Shown here piece after piece: positions 36,093 to 46,115 of a DNA stretch of 64,000 nt. The notes under the pieces were generated by a model. The model made no database searches. It was not told where the DNA came from and saw only the letters and a program-made list of their open reading frames with translations. Both the position numbers and the translations under genes were made by a program. The stretch's first letter is position 1; every line of letters starts with the position of its first letter. The stretch is from Arthrobacter sp. ATA002 (GTDB lineage Bacteria > Actinomycetota > Actinomycetes > Actinomycetales > Micrococcaceae): positions 496,001-560,000 of the forward strand of contig NZ_CP114015.1 in assembly GCF_026898095.1 (NCBI RefSeq). Direction: 5' to 3'.

Positions 36093-36840
36093 CGGGAAAA
36101 CCGCCGTTATTTACGGCGGGGGAGGAGCCATTGGCGGCGCGGTTGCGCGGGCTTTCGCCCGGGAGGGCGCCCGCACCTGTCTGGCGGGGCTGAGCCCCGG
36201 GCCACTGGAGGCTGTGGCCCGGGATATCCGGTCCAGCGGCGGGCTGGTTGAGACAGCCCTGCTGGATGCCACCAATGCCCGGGCAGTGGAAAGACACGCC
36301 GATGACGTGGCTGCCGCCGCCGGCAGTCTGGACATCTCCATGAACGTCATCCAGCACGGTGATGTTCAGGGCTCACCCATGGTGGACATGTATGTGGAGG
36401 ACTATTTGCGTCCGGTTTCCACCGCGGTGCAGACCTTTTTCCTGACCGCCCGGGCGGCGGCCCGGCACATGATGCGGCAGCGGTCGGGGGTGATCCTGGT
36501 GTTCGGAGGATCCGGCAACCCCAGCCCCGGGAACTACTTCGGCGGGCTCATCACGGCGTTCGAGGCCATGGAAGCAATGCGGCGCCAGCTGGCCGTGGAA
36601 CTGGGGGAACACGGCATCCGCGTAGTCACACTGCGCAGCGGCGGAATTCCCGAGTCCCTGCCGGCGGCTCTGGCGGGACGGGAGGACATCGCCAAAAGCA
36701 TTGTCGAGGCCACGCTTCTGAAACGGGCCGCCACCTTGGAGGAAGTCGGCAACGCAGCAGCATTCGCGGCCTCGGACAAGGCGGGCAGCATGACCGCTGC
36801 CACGCTGAATATCAGCGCCGGCGCCCTCATGGACCGCTGA
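36082..36840 (+). CDS. atypical SDR-family protein lacking the YxxxK motif
   Basis: 252 residues with an SDR Rossmann fold: YGGGGAIGGAVARAFAREGA at the N-terminus, LDISMNVIQH at the NNAG position, and the usual ITAFEAMEAMRRQLAVELGE helix and HGIRVVTLRSGGIPES. Where the catalytic Tyr-x3-Lys should be, alignment to the helix gives Leu and Phe, so the classical proton relay is absent. It may bind a nucleotide without classical reductase activity or use another mechanism. Start ATG 36082 follows GAAGAGGCACAC. Confidence 0.75.
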   Translation: MLLDGKTAVIYGGGGAIGGAVARAFAREGARTCLAGLSPGPLEAVARDIRSSGGLVETALLDATNARAVERHADDVAAAAGSLDISMNVIQHGDVQGSPMVDMYVEDYLRPVSTAVQTFFLTARAAARHMMRQRSGVILVFGGSGNPSPGNYFGGLITAFEAMEAMRRQLAVELGEHGIRVVTLRSGGIPESLPAALAGREDIAKSIVEATLLKRAATLEEVGNAAAFAASDKAGSMTAATLNISAGALMDR

Positions 36841-36885
36841 GCGGCGCTGGCCCTCCACTGCTGCGCCTGGCTGCCCGAACGTGGG

Positions 36886-37116
36886 CTAGGCCACGACCTT
36901 CCAGATGCTGAAGTCCTCAACACTGACGGCGATGCGGGTTCCCTCGTCCCCGCGGATCCACAGGGTACCCAGTCCCGGCGCGGTATCGCGGACTTCGCCG
37001 GAGTAGTAGAGTTCGTTGCCGCTTCGGACCTCAATGTGGTCACCGCGGCGGATGGAGCGGATGTTACGGACCCGCTTGACGCGGGTGGTCTTCGAACGTG
37101 CGGGCTTTCTGGGCAT
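36886..37116 (-). CDS. small basic protein with C-terminal beta-rich domain
   Basis: 76 residues from ATG 37116, with a GTG at 37131 also possible. The N-terminus is Arg/Lys rich (RKPARSKTTRVKRVRNIRS), then a small SH3/KOW-like beta region GDHIEVRSGNELYYSGEVRD and TLWIRGDEGTRIAVSVED. Such proteins are found as hypothetical proteins in Arthrobacter-like genomes. Nucleic-acid binding is a guess from charge. Confidence 0.55.
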   Translation of the reverse strand: MPRKPARSKTTRVKRVRNIRSIRRGDHIEVRSGNELYYSGEVRDTAPGLGTLWIRGDEGTRIAVSVEDFSIWKVVA

Positions 37117-37145
37117 GCTGACCGTTGGCACAGACTCTCTTTCGC

Positions 37146-37162
37146 TTGACTAGTTATGTCAA
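37146..37162. promoter_or_regulatory. inverted repeat TTGAC-n7-GTCAA
   Basis: Lies 30 bp before the small basic protein start (minus strand). On that strand TTGACA is also a good -35 hexamer, so it may combine promoter and operator functions. Confidence 0.35.
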
Positions 37163-37241
37163 CCAAACGGCCGGTGAAGTTATTCCCGCCTTCGGCACAC
37201 GGATTTCGGGCAGTGTCCCTGACGCCCTGACGGGCCCGGCG

Positions 37242-37247
37242 TACGAT
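37242..37247 (+). promoter_or_regulatory. -10-like hexamer TACGAT
   Basis: Ends 7 nt before ATG 37255 with CAGGAAC between, so either leaderless or a short leader. Confidence 0.3.
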
Positions 37248-37254
37248 CAGGAAC

Positions 37255-37584
37255 ATGGATATCGTGGACTTCCTGTTGACCCGCTTCCAGGACGATGCCG
37301 CGGAGTCCCGCAAGCTCCTGACGGCGCGGGGCGTTTCCCCTTCAGACCGGTGGTACGAGGAACGGCTGCTGCGCGAATGCGAAGCCAAGCTGATGCTGAT
37401 TGAGATTATTGGCGGTGCGAGGCGCAACGCGCTGGCCCGGATGGTGTTGGACGCGGACAGCCAGGGCAAGCAGTTCACGGATGAGCTGGAGTGGACAACG
37501 CTGGCGCTGGCGGCGATGGCTGCGGCCTACCAGGACCACCCGGATTATCAGGACGTGTGGCGGCTTACCGAAAAGCGCAGCTGA
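37255..37584 (+). CDS. DUF6221-like protein
   Basis: 109 residues: MDIVDFLLTRFQDDAAESR then CEAKLMLIEIIGGARRNALA and a C-terminal ALAAMAAAYQDHPDYQDVWRL. The final YxDHPDYxxxW pattern is diagnostic of the DUF6221 group, common in actinobacteria and their phages. Function unknown. Confidence 0.75.
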   Translation: MDIVDFLLTRFQDDAAESRKLLTARGVSPSDRWYEERLLRECEAKLMLIEIIGGARRNALARMVLDADSQGKQFTDELEWTTLALAAMAAAYQDHPDYQDVWRLTEKRS

Positions 37585-37632
37585 CTGCCGCGGGCTGGGC
37601 AGCGGCCCGCGGCAACCCTCAGATTAGCTGTC

Positions 37633-39798
37633 ATGACTGTAACGAATTCCTCTGGCCAGGCGACCGGAAACAGCACCATCCTGCGCGAGCTCGCCGCGCA
37701 CCATCACGTGGTGACAACTTTCAAGGGTTGGAACGGCACCGCCCTCGAAGTCTCGGACGGGACCCTGCGCCGTGTCCTCTCCGCCCTGGGCATCGCAGCG
37801 GACACGGAGGAAGAGCAGGCCGCTTCGCTGGCCGACGGCCGACTCGCCGAGTGGCGCCGCACGCTGCCCGGCGCCGTCGTCGTGCGCCGGGGCCGCAGCC
37901 ATTCCGTGGCAATCCATACCCCGGCCGGGATGCCGGCGGACGTATGGATCGTCCTGGAGGACGGCAGCCGGCGGCAGCTCGAGTGGCCCCGTATTCCCGA
38001 AGAGGAACGGGACATTGACGGAACCCGGACCGGCCGCACACTCGTGCTGCTGCCCGAAGACCTGCCCCTGGGCTGGCACCGCCTCGAGGTCGAGGGTGCC
38101 GGGATCCGGGCCGGCACGGTCCTCGTGGTTACGCCGGCGCGGCTGACGACGGCGGCGGAACTGGCCCGGCGCCGTGCCTGGGGCCTGATGGCGCAGCTGT
38201 ATTCCGTGCGCTCTTCCCGCTCCTGGGGAATTGGCGACCTCAATGATCTGGCGGATCTGGCCGCGCTCTCCGGAGCCGGCCACGGAGCCGGTTTTATCCT
38301 GATCAACCCGCTCCACGCCGCCCAGCCGGTTCCGCCCCTGGAACCGTCGCCGTATTTGCCCGCCACACGGCGGTTCTTCAACCCGCTCTACATCCGGGTC
38401 GAAGACGTTCCGGAGTACGGCTATCTTCCCGGCCCCGCACGGGCGGAGGTGGAAGACGCAGCACGGGCCCTGCGGGCCGCGAACCGCTCCGGCGATCTGC
38501 TGGACCGGGATGCCACCTACGCGGCGAAGCTGTCCGCGCTGGAACAGATTTTCTCGGTGCCGCGCAGTATCGCCAGGGAACAGCCGTTCGAGCGGTTCTG
38601 CGCCCAGGAAGGGCCGGGCCTGGACAGCTTTGCCCTGTGGTGCGCACTGGCGGAGAGCCTTCCGGCGGGGGCACCCGAATGGCAGGAGATTACGGGGCCG
38701 GACAGTTCCTACGTGCAGGAGCACGGGGAAGAACTGGCGCCCCGGGTGCGGTTCTACAAGTGGCTGCAGTGGACCTGCGATCAGCAGCTCGAAAACGTCC
38801 AGGCCGCAGCCCGCAGTGCCGGGATGCCCATCGGCGTGGTGCACGACCTGGCCGTGGGGGTGCATCCGGCGGGAGCCGACGCCTGGATGCTGCGGCCGGT
38901 GCTGGCACCCGGCGTTTCGGTGGGCGCGCCGCCGGACATGTTCGAACCAGCGGGGCCAGGACTGGAGCCAGCCGCCGTGGCATCCCCAGCGGCTGGCCGA
39001 CGCGGGTTACCTTCCCTACCGTGACATGCTGCGCACCGTGCTGCGGCATGCCGGCGGCATCCGGGTGGACCACATTCTGGGCCTGTTTCGGCAGTGGTGG
39101 ATTCCGGCCGGGTCGGCTCCGGGTGAGGGTGCCTATGTCCACTTCGACCATGAAGCCCTGATCGGGATTCTGGTGCTGGAAGCCGAGCGCGCCGGCGCCG
39201 TCGTCGTGGGCGAGGACCTGGGAGTGTTCGAACCGTGGGTGCAGGAGTATCTCGGAGATCGCGGCGTGCTGGGCACGTCCATCCTGTGGTTTGAACAGGG
39301 TGAAACGGCCCGAGGCTGCCGGAGGAATACCGTCAGGGTGCACTGACAACCGTGAACACCCACGACCTGCCGCCGGCGGCCGGCTATTTGGCAGGCGAGC
39401 ATGTTGACCTTCGGGCATCTCTTGGCCTGCTCAGCCGTCCGGTGGAAGAGGAGCGGGCGGCCGATGAGGCGTCCCGGGAAGCTGTCCTGTCCTTGCTGCG
39501 CAGCCGTGGACTGCTGCGGGGCTCCGGTTCCGGGCCGGAAGCCGGCGCGGACCGGATTCAAGAGACGGTCGAGGCGCTGCATTCCCTGATTCTGCAGACG
39601 CCGTCGGTGCTGCTCGGGGTGTCGCTGACCGATGCGGTGGGGGAGCGGCGGACCCAAAACCAGCCCGGTACGGGCACTGAATATCCCAACTGGCGCATTC
39701 CCCTGTGCGGGCCGGAGGGGCAGGCCATCCTGCTCGATGACCTGCCCGCCAATGACCGCTTCAACTCGCTGGCGGAGCTGATGCGGCGGTCGATCTAG
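37633..39798 (+). CDS. malQ: 4-alpha-glucanotransferase, MalQ (two compensating frame breaks)
   Basis: GH77 enzyme of 721 residues that transfers alpha-1,4-glucan segments in maltose/glycogen metabolism. RAWGLMAQLYSVRSSRSWGIGD is the domain entry; RVDHILGLFRQWW holds the nucleophile Asp, VVVGEDLGVFEP the acid/base Glu and NTHDLP the transition-state Asp. The frame shifts by one extra base at TTCGAACC (38944) and returns through one missing base near 39307 (ACGGCC). The two are 363 bp apart, so the total is still a multiple of three. The protein between stays family-like in the alternative frame. Confidence 0.9.
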
Positions 39799-41030
39799 GA
39801 CTCCAGCTTCATGGCCTTGCGGAGGGTCAGCGCGCCTCCGCTCTGCATCACGGCGCGGCGGTAGATGTTCTCGCTGAAGCGCAGCAGGGCGTAGGCCGCG
39901 GCCAGTGCAACGGCCAGGGCCAGGAGTGTCTCCCAGAGGGGAACCTCGGAGCTGAGCATCCGGATGGGCATGGCCACGGAGGACACCACCGGTACATAGG
40001 ACGCGATGACCAGCAGCTGCCCCTCGGCAAAGAGTCCGGCAAACAGCGCCGCAAAGACCACGGCAAGCACCGGGGTGGAGCTGTTGTTCAGGTCTTCGCT
40101 GCGGCTGGCCATCGCCCCGAGCATTGCCCAGGCAGATGCCAGAATCAGGAACCCGGCGAGGAAGAACACCAGGAACCAGCCGGAGGCCGGGATGATCATC
40201 CCCACCATGTCCGCCGTATCGGTCATGTTCAGCGCCAGCAGTGCGGCGCCGCCGTACAGGGCCAGCTGGACCATGGCCAGAACCGTATTGCCGGCCACCT
40301 TGCCGTAGAGCAGCTGCCGGATGGGAATGGCCGTGGCCAGGATTTCCACGACCCGGTTTTGCTTTTCCTCCAAGACCGAACTGGCAATGGCCATGCCGAA
40401 AATGATCGCTGACATGTAGAACAGGAAGCTGAACGCAAAGCCCACCACGGTGGCCAGGACGGCATTTTCGGCGCTGCCCTGGATAAGTTCTTCCTGCAGC
40501 TCGCTGCCGGCCAGCAGCTCCGGGCCGGTGCTTCCGGCGGCTTCGGCGTTGTCATTAATAACGCTGAGCCGCAGAGCTTCGGCTACCGGAGTGCGCAGGC
40601 CGTTGTCGATGTCCTCGCCGCCGACCAGTGTCCAGGTGCCGTCGGAGCCCTGCAGCAGGGCGGCATCGGCTTCCCCGCCGCTGACCAGGTTCCGTGCGGC
40701 TTCCGGGGAGTCTGCGGTGACCGTGTCGAACGTGGTGTTGCTGTTTTCCGCGGAGGCGAGTTCGTGCGCGGCCCCGACCACTGACTGCGCGGAGTCTGAA
40801 GCCACGGCCACGGTGTAGTCGGTGCCCCGGTTGGCCATGTAGGCGTTGAAGACGACGGCGCCGACAATCAGTACCAGGGTGACCACGGTGGAGATCAGGT
40901 AGCTGCGGTCGCGGGCCTTCACCATGACCTCCCGCAGAGTGACGATGGCCCAGGGCGGAGTGTTGCCGCCAGTCTCATCGGACCGCTGCGGAGCCGGGGA
41001 ATCGGGACGGCGGGTCTCTACGGTGCTCAT
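39795..41030 (-). CDS. ABC-2-type transporter permease (NatB-like)
   Basis: 411 residues. The N-terminal TM (SYLISTVVTLVLIVGAVVFNAY) is followed by an extracytoplasmic domain of about 160 residues and then six TM segments, with EEKQNRVVEILATAIPIRQLLYGKV, the ABC-2 hallmark between TM2 and TM3. It is NatB/YhaP-like, where Na+ or drug export has been proposed. It overlaps the ATPase gene by 4 bp (ATGA) and the convergent malQ by 4 bp. Confidence 0.9.
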   Translation of the reverse strand: MSTVETRRPDSPAPQRSDETGGNTPPWAIVTLREVMVKARDRSYLISTVVTLVLIVGAVVFNAYMANRGTDYTVAVASDSAQSVVGAAHELASAENSNTTFDTVTADSPEAARNLVSGGEADAALLQGSDGTWTLVGGEDIDNGLRTPVAEALRLSVINDNAEAAGSTGPELLAGSELQEELIQGSAENAVLATVVGFAFSFLFYMSAIIFGMAIASSVLEEKQNRVVEILATAIPIRQLLYGKVAGNTVLAMVQLALYGGAALLALNMTDTADMVGMIIPASGWFLVFFLAGFLILASAWAMLGAMASRSEDLNNSSTPVLAVVFAALFAGLFAEGQLLVIASYVPVVSSVAMPIRMLSSEVPLWETLLALAVALAAAYALLRFSENIYRRAVMQSGGALTLRKAMKLES

Positions 41031-41908
41031 GCTGATACCTCCCGGTAGATTTCGCTGAGGGACGGCCTCAGGGGCGTGAATTCTTCAACTGTGCCGCGGG
41101 CCATGGCGGCGCCGAGAATGCGCTGGGCAGCGCCGTCGCCGTCGAACTCCAGCACTGCTGTCGGCCCGGCCACGTCGATGACCTGCAGCCCCGGCTCGTC
41201 GCGGAGCCAGCCGGCATCCGGGGAAACGGTCATGCGGTGCCGGCGGGGCACACTGGCCCGAAGCTGTTCGCTGGAACCCGCGGCCATGACCTTTCCGGCT
41301 TTGAGGACCACCAGGTTGTCGCAGAGCCGATCCACGAGGTCCAGCTGATGGCTGGAGAACAGGACGGGAACACCGTCGCGGGTGCGTTCGCGCAGCAGTT
41401 CCACCATGGAATCCACGGCGGCGGGATCGAGTCCGGAAAACGGCTCGTCCAGGATCAGCACGTTGGGCCGGTGCAGCAGCGACGCGGCAATCTGCACCCG
41501 CTGCTGGTTGCCCAGGGACAGCGATTCCAATTTGTCCTTGAACCGGTCCGCGAGCGTGAAGCGCTCCAGCAGGTCCAGGGCCTCACGCCGGGCGGCCGAG
41601 GAACTCATCCGGTGCAGCTGCCCCAGATAAATCAGCTGGTCCAGGATGGGCTGCTTCGGGTAGAGGCCGCGCTCCTCGGGCATGTAGCCGAACTTGGCGC
41701 GGGCAGCTGCCGTCACGGGTGAACCGTTCAGGAGCACCTCGCCGGCGGTCGCCGTCAGCACTCCCATGATCATGCGCATGGTGGTGGTTTTACCGGCGCC
41801 GTTGCCGCCCACGAAACCGGTCATTTGGCCGGCGGGGACGTCAAAGGTGACGCTGTCCACCGCTGTTTTATCCCCGAATTTTCGGGTGAGGTCGGAGACC
41901 TGCAACAT
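41027..41908 (-). CDS. ABC transporter ATP-binding protein (NatA-like)
   Basis: 293 residues: Walker [15 protein letters not shown]-loop [16 protein letters not shown], signature [12 protein letters not shown], Walker [14 protein letters not shown] and a C-terminal ~80-residue extension typical of DrrA/NatA ATPases. It energises the NatB-like permease encoded right after it. The gene sits behind a two-component system on the same strand, which probably controls it. Confidence 0.92.
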   Translation of the reverse strand: MLQVSDLTRKFGDKTAVDSVTFDVPAGQMTGFVGGNGAGKTTTMRMIMGVLTATAGEVLLNGSPVTAAARAKFGYMPEERGLYPKQPILDQLIYLGQLHRMSSSAARREALDLLERFTLADRFKDKLESLSLGNQQRVQIAASLLHRPNVLILDEPFSGLDPAAVDSMVELLRERTRDGVPVLFSSHQLDLVDRLCDNLVVLKAGKVMAAGSSEQLRASVPRRHRMTVSPDAGWLRDEPGLQVIDVAGPTAVLEFDGDGAAQRILGAAMARGTVEEFTPLRPSLSEIYREVSA

Positions 41909-42019
41909 CGTGGCTGCTCCTTTCCCGGCGGGCCGGGCGTTGTCAGGGAAAGCTTCTTCCTCGACCTTACGGGCGGGCGCAGCACTGCAAATCGGCCGGG
42001 CGGGTGAATCTGGCCGGGA

Positions 42020-42770
42020 TCAGGGACGCCGGGTGCCGGAGCCTTCGGGGGGAGCCTCCCCGGAAGGATGAGGCCGGACTCGTAGGCGAAGACCACGGCC
42101 TGAACGCGGTCACGGACTTGGATCTTGGCGAGCAGATTCGAAACATGCGTTTTGACCGTTGCCTCGGCCACGAACATGCGGGCGGCGATTTCAGCGTTGC
42201 TGCAGCCGGCGGCCACGTTCACCAGCACTTCCCGCTCGCGGGCGGTCAGGAAGCCAGGAGCCGTGCCTCTTCCGGCGGGACCGGGCGTGCCGGTGCCGGT
42301 CCGGCGGCGGCCGGGTCCGGAGCCGACTCGGCGCCGAGCTGGCGCGCGAACCGTTCAATCACGCGGACGGTAACCTCCGGTGCGAGCAGGGCGTGCCCGC
42401 CGGCGACTGCATGCACAGCGGTCACCAGGTCATCCGGATCGGCGTTCTTGAGGAGGAATCCGCTGGCTCCGGAGCGGATGGCGTCAAACAGGTAGTCGTC
42501 GCGTTCAAAGGTGGTCAGGATGATCACCTTGGCGGTTCCCGCCTGCACCACTGCTTCCGTCGCCCGGATGCCGTCCAGGACCGGCATCTGGACATCCATC
42601 AGGATTACATCCACCGGATGGTCGGCGGCGAAGTCCACCGCCTCGCGGCCGTTGGCGACCTGCCCCACCACCGTGATCTCGTCCTCCACGGAGAGCATCA
42701 TGGCGAAGCCAGCCCGGACCAAAGCCTGGTCATCCGCCAACAGGACCCGGATAGGTTCCATGGTGTGCAT
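42020..42770 (-). CDS. LuxR/NarL-type response regulator (two frame breaks)
   Basis: Receiver domain with phospho-acceptor Asp in [26 protein letters not shown] and switch region, then a Pro/Ala linker. The frame breaks near 42248; one C added gives [19 protein letters not shown], and the LuxR HTH follows ([20 protein letters not shown]). A second G-run (near 42053) also appears short, since one added base gives a natural stop at 42020 instead of running into the ABC gene. With both corrections the protein is 250 residues. Start ATG 42770 has AAGGGTGTGA upstream. It is likely to control the following ABC genes. Confidence 0.82.
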
Positions 42771-42868
42771 TCACACCCTTTCGTGCGGGAAGGGCCGCCC
42801 GCAACCGGCAGGGTGCCCACCGGCCCCGGACTTACCGTACCCCGGTCAAGCGGCCCGAAAGCAGAAGG

Positions 42869-44268
42869 TTACCGTACGGGGAAGCGGACCCGGACCCGCC
42901 AGCCGCCGCCTGCCCGGGGACCGATTTCGGCAGAGCCGCCGTGCAGCGCGGCCCGCTCGCGGATGCCGCGCAGGCCAAACCCCGAGCCGGCGGTGTTTGT
43001 TGCCCGCGGCCGGCCGTCGTCGACTGACTCAACTTCGACCCATTCACCCTCTTCCGACCTGCCGGTCCGCAGCGCGACCACGGCTGACCCCGCCGTCGAG
43101 TGCCGCCGTACGTTGGCCAGCGATTCCTGCACGGTCCGGTAAATGGACAGGCCCAGCGGCGCGGAGATGCGGTCGATGATCGATGCCGGGTCACCGGCCT
43201 GATGGAAGGACACCCGAAGCCCCATCGCCTCATGTTCCGCAATCAGTGCCGGCAGGTCAGCCAGCCCCGGCTCGGGGTGCCGGTGGGCACCGCCGTCGAA
43301 TTCGGTGGCCGTTTCCTGCCCGTTGCGCAGCACACCGAGCAGGGAGCGCATTTGGGCCACCGCATCCCGGGACGAGGCCTCAATCGTCTGCAGGGCACCG
43401 GCCGTCGCGGCGGGTTTCTTCTCCAGGACCCGCCGGGCAGCACCGGCCTGGATGCCGATCACCGCAATGTGGTGGGCGACGACGTCGTGCAGTTCGCGGG
43501 CGATGCGCAGGCGCTCGTCGATCACGGCCTGCCGGGCCAGCTCCGCGGCCTGTTCCTCCAGCTGGGCCGACTGCTGCGCGAGCTGCTCCCGCTGGTGGGC
43601 GCTGCGCCAGGAGATGATGCCAAAGAGGATCGCCCCGCCGAAGTAGGCCGCGTTAAGGAGGAACGTAAAGATGGCGTAGGAGACCATCGGCGGCAGCAGG
43701 CCGCTGGAGTGTTCGCTTTGTTCCTGCAGTTCCTGGAGGAGGGACTCATAGGCATTGCTGACGGTGAAGGACAACAGCAGCCACAGGGCCATTGCCGCTA
43801 TTACCAGCACCAGGGCCAGGCGCAGCAGGCGGCGGTTCCGGGCCCAGGCCACTCCCGAGTATATGGCGGCAAAGTACGCCCCCTGGAAGGCAAGCTGGAC
43901 GGCGAGGATGGGCATGTACATGCCCAGTACCAGGAAGAGCGCCGATGACACGAGCAGGACGGTGACCGGAAAGCGGCGCCGCACCGCCAGCGGCAGCACC
44001 ATCAGCGCCATCACCAGATGCTGGAGCCAGAACGGATGGTCCTCTGCGCCCATGCCGCCGAAACCACGGATGCTCTCGAGCATGAGGGCACTGAGCAGCA
44101 GGACGACGGCGGTGCCGAGGATGTCCCGCCGCAGCTGCTCCCGCGTGGGTCCCGGGCGCTCCCAGTCGTCACCGTTTTGCCAGGGCCGGAGGCTGGGCCG
44201 GCGCGGCCGTAAGCGGCTGCCGGGTCCGCGCCGCCGGTGCCGGGGTCGGAATCCACGGTCTCAATCAT
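42869..44268 (-). CDS. NarL-type sensor histidine kinase (probable frame break near 44205)
   Basis: Four to five N-terminal TM segments, then a coiled coil (AQQSAQLEEQAAELARQ), HisKA_3 with RLRIARELHDVVAHHIAVIG (His phospho-site) and a HATPase with GSGFGLRGIRERAAL. The frame beginning at ATG 44268 (MIETVDSDPGTGGADP) shifts into the kinase frame around 44205, where adding one base links to PWQNGDDWERPGPTREQLRRD. If this is wrong the gene starts later. It pairs with the response regulator 98 bp downstream. Confidence 0.82.
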
Positions 44269-44446
44269 GCAGCCCAGTCTACGATTTCGGCTCCGGCGGC
44301 GGCTCCGCCGCACGGATGATGCGCGGGCTGCGACCGCTCCGGAGGGCCGCCGCGGCTGTGCTGGCGGGAAAGGGATGGTTTACTGCCTTAGGTAGCAAGT
44401 TGGGCACAACGACGGCCGGGCATCGGCGCAGATGACAGGACACAGC

Positions 44447-45621
44447 ATGTTTGTTGATGAAGCACAGGCGATTCTCCCTGAACTGGTGGCACTGCGGCGT
44501 GCCCTGCACCGGGAGCCGGAAACCGGGCTCGAACTCCCCGGACCCAGGAAAAGATCCTGGCGGCCCTGGACGGGCTGGGACTGGAAGTCAGGCTGGGCGT
44601 GAAGTCGACGTCCGTGGTCGCAGTGCTGCGCGGCGCCGAGCCGGGTCCTGCGGTGCTGCTGCGCGGAGACATGGACGCCCTGCCGGTCACGGAACTGACC
44701 GACCTGGAGTACGCCTCCACCAACGGCAATATGCACGCCTGCGGCCATGACCTGCACGTGGCCGGGCTGGTGGGCGCCGCCAAGCTGCTCTGCGCACAGC
44801 AGCAGGACCTTGCCGGGAGCGTCGTCTTTATGTTCCAGCCGGGCGAGGAAGGCCATGACGGTGCCAGCCTGATGCTGGACGAGGGAGTGCTCGACGCCGC
44901 GGGGGACCGTCCCGTCGCCGCCTACGGCATCCATGTGCGCCCCGGTCCGCTGGGAGTCTTCCGCACCAAGCCGGGAACACTGATGGCCGGTGCGAATGAG
45001 CTGCGGATTACGGTGAAGGGTTCCGGCGGCCACAGCTCCCAGCCGCAAACCGCCGTCGACCCCGTTCCCGCCCTCACCGAAATTGCCACGGCGCTGCAGA
45101 CCATGGCCACCCGGCGCTTTTCAGCCTTTGACCCGATCGTGCTCACGGTGACCCAGCTCGAAGCGGGTGAGGCGATCAACGTCATTCCGGACACGGCCAA
45201 ATTGGGTGCGTCGGTGCGCACGCTGTCCGAAGAGTCGCTGGACCGGGTAGTGGTGGAGTCCAGGACGCTGGCCGAGGGAATCGCCGCCGCCCACGGGTGC
45301 AGCGTGGACGTGGACTTCACCGTCCGTTATCCCGTAACCCGCAACGACGCCGGCCGGACGCAGGAAGCCCTGACCGGACTCCGGGAGGTTTTCGGTGAGG
45401 ACCGGGTGCTGGAATCCCGGGACCCGCTGATGGGCTCGGAGGATTTCTCCCTCGTCCTCAACGAAGTTCCGGGCACGTTCATTTTCCTGGGAGCGACGCC
45501 GCCGGGCCTGGACCCGGACACTGTTGCCTGGAACCACTCGCCGCGGGTGCTGTTCGATGACTCGGTGCTGGGCGACCAAGCCGCCGCCCTGGCACAGCTG
45601 GCCTACAACCGGCTCACGTAG
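44447..45621 (+). CDS. M20-family amidohydrolase, hippurate hydrolase-like (frame break near 44538)
   Basis: 391 residues after correction. The open frame from ATG 44447 (LVALRRALHREPETGLEL) breaks in a C4 run at 44536-44539; one more C gives LPRTQEKILAALDG and the continuing frame. Motifs: HACGHDLHVAGL, QPGEEGHDGASLMLDEG, the dimerisation lid with GSGGHSSQPQTAVDPVPALTE, and C-terminal MGSEDFSLVLNEVPGTFIFLG. Typical substrates are N-acyl amino acids. It is the second M20 enzyme in the window, but not closely similar to the AbgB-like one. Confidence 0.87.
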
Positions 45622-45624
45622 GCT
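45619..45624 (+). promoter_or_regulatory. -10-like hexamer TAGGCT
   Basis: Overlaps the stop of the M20 gene and ends 6 nt before ATG 45631. A leaderless start of the DoxX gene, or simple read-through, is possible. Confidence 0.3.
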
Positions 45625-45630
45625 TGTTTC

Positions 45631-46089
45631 ATGCCCGTCTCACATCTCATCACTGCCGCTGCCAAGCCGGCTCCGCCCACGTCCAAGCGCCGCCGGGCCG
45701 GAGCGATTGCCCTTGGCGCCTTCCTGGCCTTCGCCGGCACCTCGCACCTGACCTTTGCGCGTGAGGAATTCCAGGCCCAGGTGCCGGGCTGGGTGCCGGT
45801 GGATGACGACGTCGTGGTGCTGCTTTCAGGCGTGGCGGAGCTCAGCCTCGGCGCGGCGCTGATCCTGCTGCGCAAGCGCCGGGTGCCCGTCGGGCTGGCC
45901 GCGGCGGCGTTCTTTGTCGTGATCTTTCCCGGAAATATTTCCCAGTACCTGACCCATACCGATGCCTTCGGCCTCGACACGGACGGAAAGCGCCTGGTGC
46001 GGCTGTTCTTCCAGCCGCTGCTGGTGATCTGGGCGCTGTGGTCCACCGGTGCCTGGAAAGACCTGCAGGCCGCGTTGACGAAGCGGTAG
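45631..46089 (+). CDS. DoxX-like membrane protein
   Basis: 152 residues with four TM segments. AIALGAFLAFAGTSHLTFARE, AELSLGAALILLRKRR and FFQPLLVIWALWST match the DoxX/DoxD-like group (F-x-x-A-G-x-x-H motif in the first helix). Function is uncertain, redox or thiol-stress roles have been proposed for relatives. It follows the M20 gene by 9 bp, so co-transcription is possible. Confidence 0.82.
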   Translation: MPVSHLITAAAKPAPPTSKRRRAGAIALGAFLAFAGTSHLTFAREEFQAQVPGWVPVDDDVVVLLSGVAELSLGAALILLRKRRVPVGLAAAAFFVVIFPGNISQYLTHTDAFGLDTDGKRLVRLFFQPLLVIWALWSTGAWKDLQAALTKR

Positions 46090-46108
46090 CGGCGGGAACC
46101 CGGCCGCT
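46088..46108. terminator. hairpin between convergent doxX-like and lipoprotein genes
   Basis: AGCGGC-GGG-AA-CCC-G-GCCGCT pairs with a single bulge. It begins at the DoxX stop. Confidence 0.6.
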
Positions 46109-46115
46109 GTTCCGG

